Under the pieces are notes generated by a model. It saw nothing but the letters and a program-made list of their open reading frames with translations. It made no database searches and was not told the DNA's origin. From contig JAJRTK010000277.1 of NCBI GenBank assembly GCA_024278345.1, forward strand, positions 7,287 through 71,286: a DNA stretch of 64,000 nucleotides, written 5' to 3'. This document shows positions 62,922 to 64,000 of the stretch, piece by piece (the first letter of the stretch is position 1; each line of letters starts with the position of its first letter). The position numbers and the translations under genes are program-made. The stretch comes from a bacterium. GTDB taxonomy: Bacteria; CSSED10-310; JAJRTK01.

Positions 62922-63935
62922 ATGACCAAGATCCTAGTTACGGGAGCCGCTGGCTTCATTGGGTTTCACGTGAGCCGGGTCCTTCTGGGCCGCGGAGACA
63001 AGGTCGTCGGCCTCGACAATCTCAACGACTACTACGACCCCGAGCTCAAACGAACCCGATTGCGGATGTTGACCCGACATCCGGCCTTCCACTTTGCCAA
63101 GCTCGACCTGGCCCAACGCCAGCCCTTGGAAAAGCTCTTTGCCACGGAAAAGTTCGACAAAGTCGTGCATCTTGCGGCCCAAGCCGGCGTCCGGTACTCT
63201 CTGACGAACCCGCATGTTTACATCGAGAGCAATGTCGCCGGGTTCCTCCACATTCTGGAGGGCTGTCGGCACCACGGCGTACGGCACTTGGTCTACGCCT
63301 CCTCGTCGTCGGTCTATGGCGCCAACACAGCCATGCCTTTCTCCACCCACCACAACGTCGATCATCCTGTCTCCCTCTACGCGGCCACCAAGAAGGCCAA
63401 CGAGCTTATGGCTCACACCTATGCCCACCTCTACGGCCTTCCCGTCACCGGGCTGCGCTTCTTCACGGTCTACGGACCCTGGGGAAGGCCCGACATGGCC
63501 CTCTACCTCTTTACCAATGCCATCCTCTCCCACCGTCCCATCGATGTCTACAACCACGGGAATATGCGCCGGGATTTCACCTATATCGACGACATCGTCG
63601 AGGGCGTGATACGCATTCTCGACCGCACGGCCAAGCCCAATCCTTCCTGGTCTAGCGAAGCACCTGATCCCGCTACCAGCCGGGCACCCTACCGCCTTTT
63701 CAATATCGGCAACAATCAACCGGTGGAGCTCCTGGAGTTCATCGCCGCCATTGAAGAGGCCCTTGGCCGCAAGGCCAAGAAAAACCTCCTCCCCATGCAA
63801 CCCGGAGACGTACCCGCCACCTACGCCGACATCGACGACCTTTTCCAAGAAGTTGGCTTCCGACCCAAGACTCCCATCCAGGAAGGCGTCAAGAAGTTCG
63901 TGGCCTGGTATCGCGAGTACCATGGGCTCGAATGA
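62922..63935 (+). CDS. NAD-dependent epimerase, UDP-glucuronate 4-epimerase-like
   Basis: 337 residues from the ATG at 62922; a TTG at 62904 is the only upstream option. Extended [15 protein letters not shown] (NAD loop), [19 protein letters not shown], a hallmark of UDP-glucuronate 4-epimerases of the CapI/LpsL kind, [12 protein letters not shown], catalytic SSSSVYG with YAATKKANE (Tyr-xxx-Lys), and [16 protein letters not shown]. Converts UDP-GlcA to UDP-GalA for polysaccharide. The full conserved set is present. Adjacent GT genes at 34304-36417 are not in the same operon. A related GalE-type activity cannot be ruled out. Confidence 0.92.
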   Translation: MTKILVTGAAGFIGFHVSRVLLGRGDKVVGLDNLNDYYDPELKRTRLRMLTRHPAFHFAKLDLAQRQPLEKLFATEKFDKVVHLAAQAGVRYSLTNPHVYIESNVAGFLHILEGCRHHGVRHLVYASSSSVYGANTAMPFSTHHNVDHPVSLYAATKKANELMAHTYAHLYGLPVTGLRFFTVYGPWGRPDMALYLFTNAILSHRPIDVYNHGNMRRDFTYIDDIVEGVIRILDRTAKPNPSWSSEAPDPATSRAPYRLFNIGNNQPVELLEFIAAIEEALGRKAKKNLLPMQPGDVPATYADIDDLFQEVGFRPKTPIQEGVKKFVAWYREYHGLE

Positions 63936-63949
63936 ACAAGGGGGCGATG

Positions 63950-63991
63950 GGGGACTCCGTCCCCACCTCCCCCTGGCAGGGCTTTGCCCTG
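63950..63991 (+). repeat. Two short hairpins after the epimerase gene
   Basis: GGGGAC-TCC-GTCCCC (63950-63964) and CAGGGC-TTT-GCCCTG (63977-63991), the same 6-8 bp stem with three-base pyrimidine-rich loop style as the array at 60461-60557. They run to the window end. Confidence 0.7.
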
Positions 63992-64000
63992 CACCCACCA

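Noticed and set aside
62934-63998. 354-codon open frame on the minus strand
   Set aside because: Antisense to the epimerase, which has all SDR motifs on the plus strand.

Overview
The window is a 64 kb, GC-rich, gene-dense bacterial chromosome segment. Several features point to a Gram-negative cell: lipoprotein signals, an exosortase with C-terminally tagged secreted proteins, TolB-like propellers and a UDP-glucuronate 4-epimerase. An oxygen-dependent protoporphyrinogen oxidase suggests aerobic heme synthesis. HspR-type heat-shock control, Ser/Thr kinases fused to AAA/TPR or formylglycine-enzyme domains, and a hemC-hemD fusion recall Acidobacteriota, NC10 or deltaproteobacterial-grade lineages. 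I cannot fix the phylum from the sequence alone, and I see no rRNA, tRNA, phage, transposase or CRISPR array.

Layout. 1-5290: the end of a 2-isopropylmalate/homocitrate synthase-like gene, a phasin-like zinc-ribbon protein, then three tightly packed envelope genes (zinc-ribbon membrane protein, TolB-like lipoprotein, large secreted protein). 5388-10851: a heat-shock locus (dnaK, dnaJ, hspR, second dnaJ) behind a sigma70-type promoter overlapped by a HAIR-like inverted repeat. 10882-14192: an ATP-grasp enzyme and an ArnT/PMT-like membrane glycosyltransferase. 14481-20164: an exosortase-H-type locus with a tagged BNR-repeat protein, a secreted protein, a TPR lipoprotein (apparently frameshifted), another lipoprotein, the exosortase and its associated membrane protein, ending at a strong bidirectional terminator. 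20152-28210: a small convergent gene, alr, a TrmJ-like rRNA/tRNA methyltransferase and a minus-strand purL-purQ-S10 carboxypeptidase unit. 28539-36417: a Ser/Thr kinase-AAA-TPR regulator, a small protein, a secreted protein and two coupled GT2 glycosyltransferases.

36599-59048, almost all minus strand: two tandem hybrid sensor proteins that both lack the phospho-acceptor histidine, a propeller protein, hemG and hemE, a ~2040-residue secreted nuclease of ExeM type carrying an exosortase-like tail, a kinase-FGE fusion (plus strand), a conventional two-component pair, then hemCD and hemA. 59049-64000: a DUF2270 membrane protein flanked by direct copies of a hairpin-rich repeat, gltA with a clear terminator, and a sugar-nucleotide epimerase.

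How it fits together. The most coherent system is surface-protein sorting: exosortase, its partner membrane protein, and two large secreted proteins 25-30 kb apart sharing a tail of the form [VL]-P-[GS]-[LV]-G. Heme genes hemA/hemCD and hemE/hemG are split by about 11 kb of secretion and signalling genes; hemB and hemL are not here. Several imperfect dispersed repeats lie between genes.
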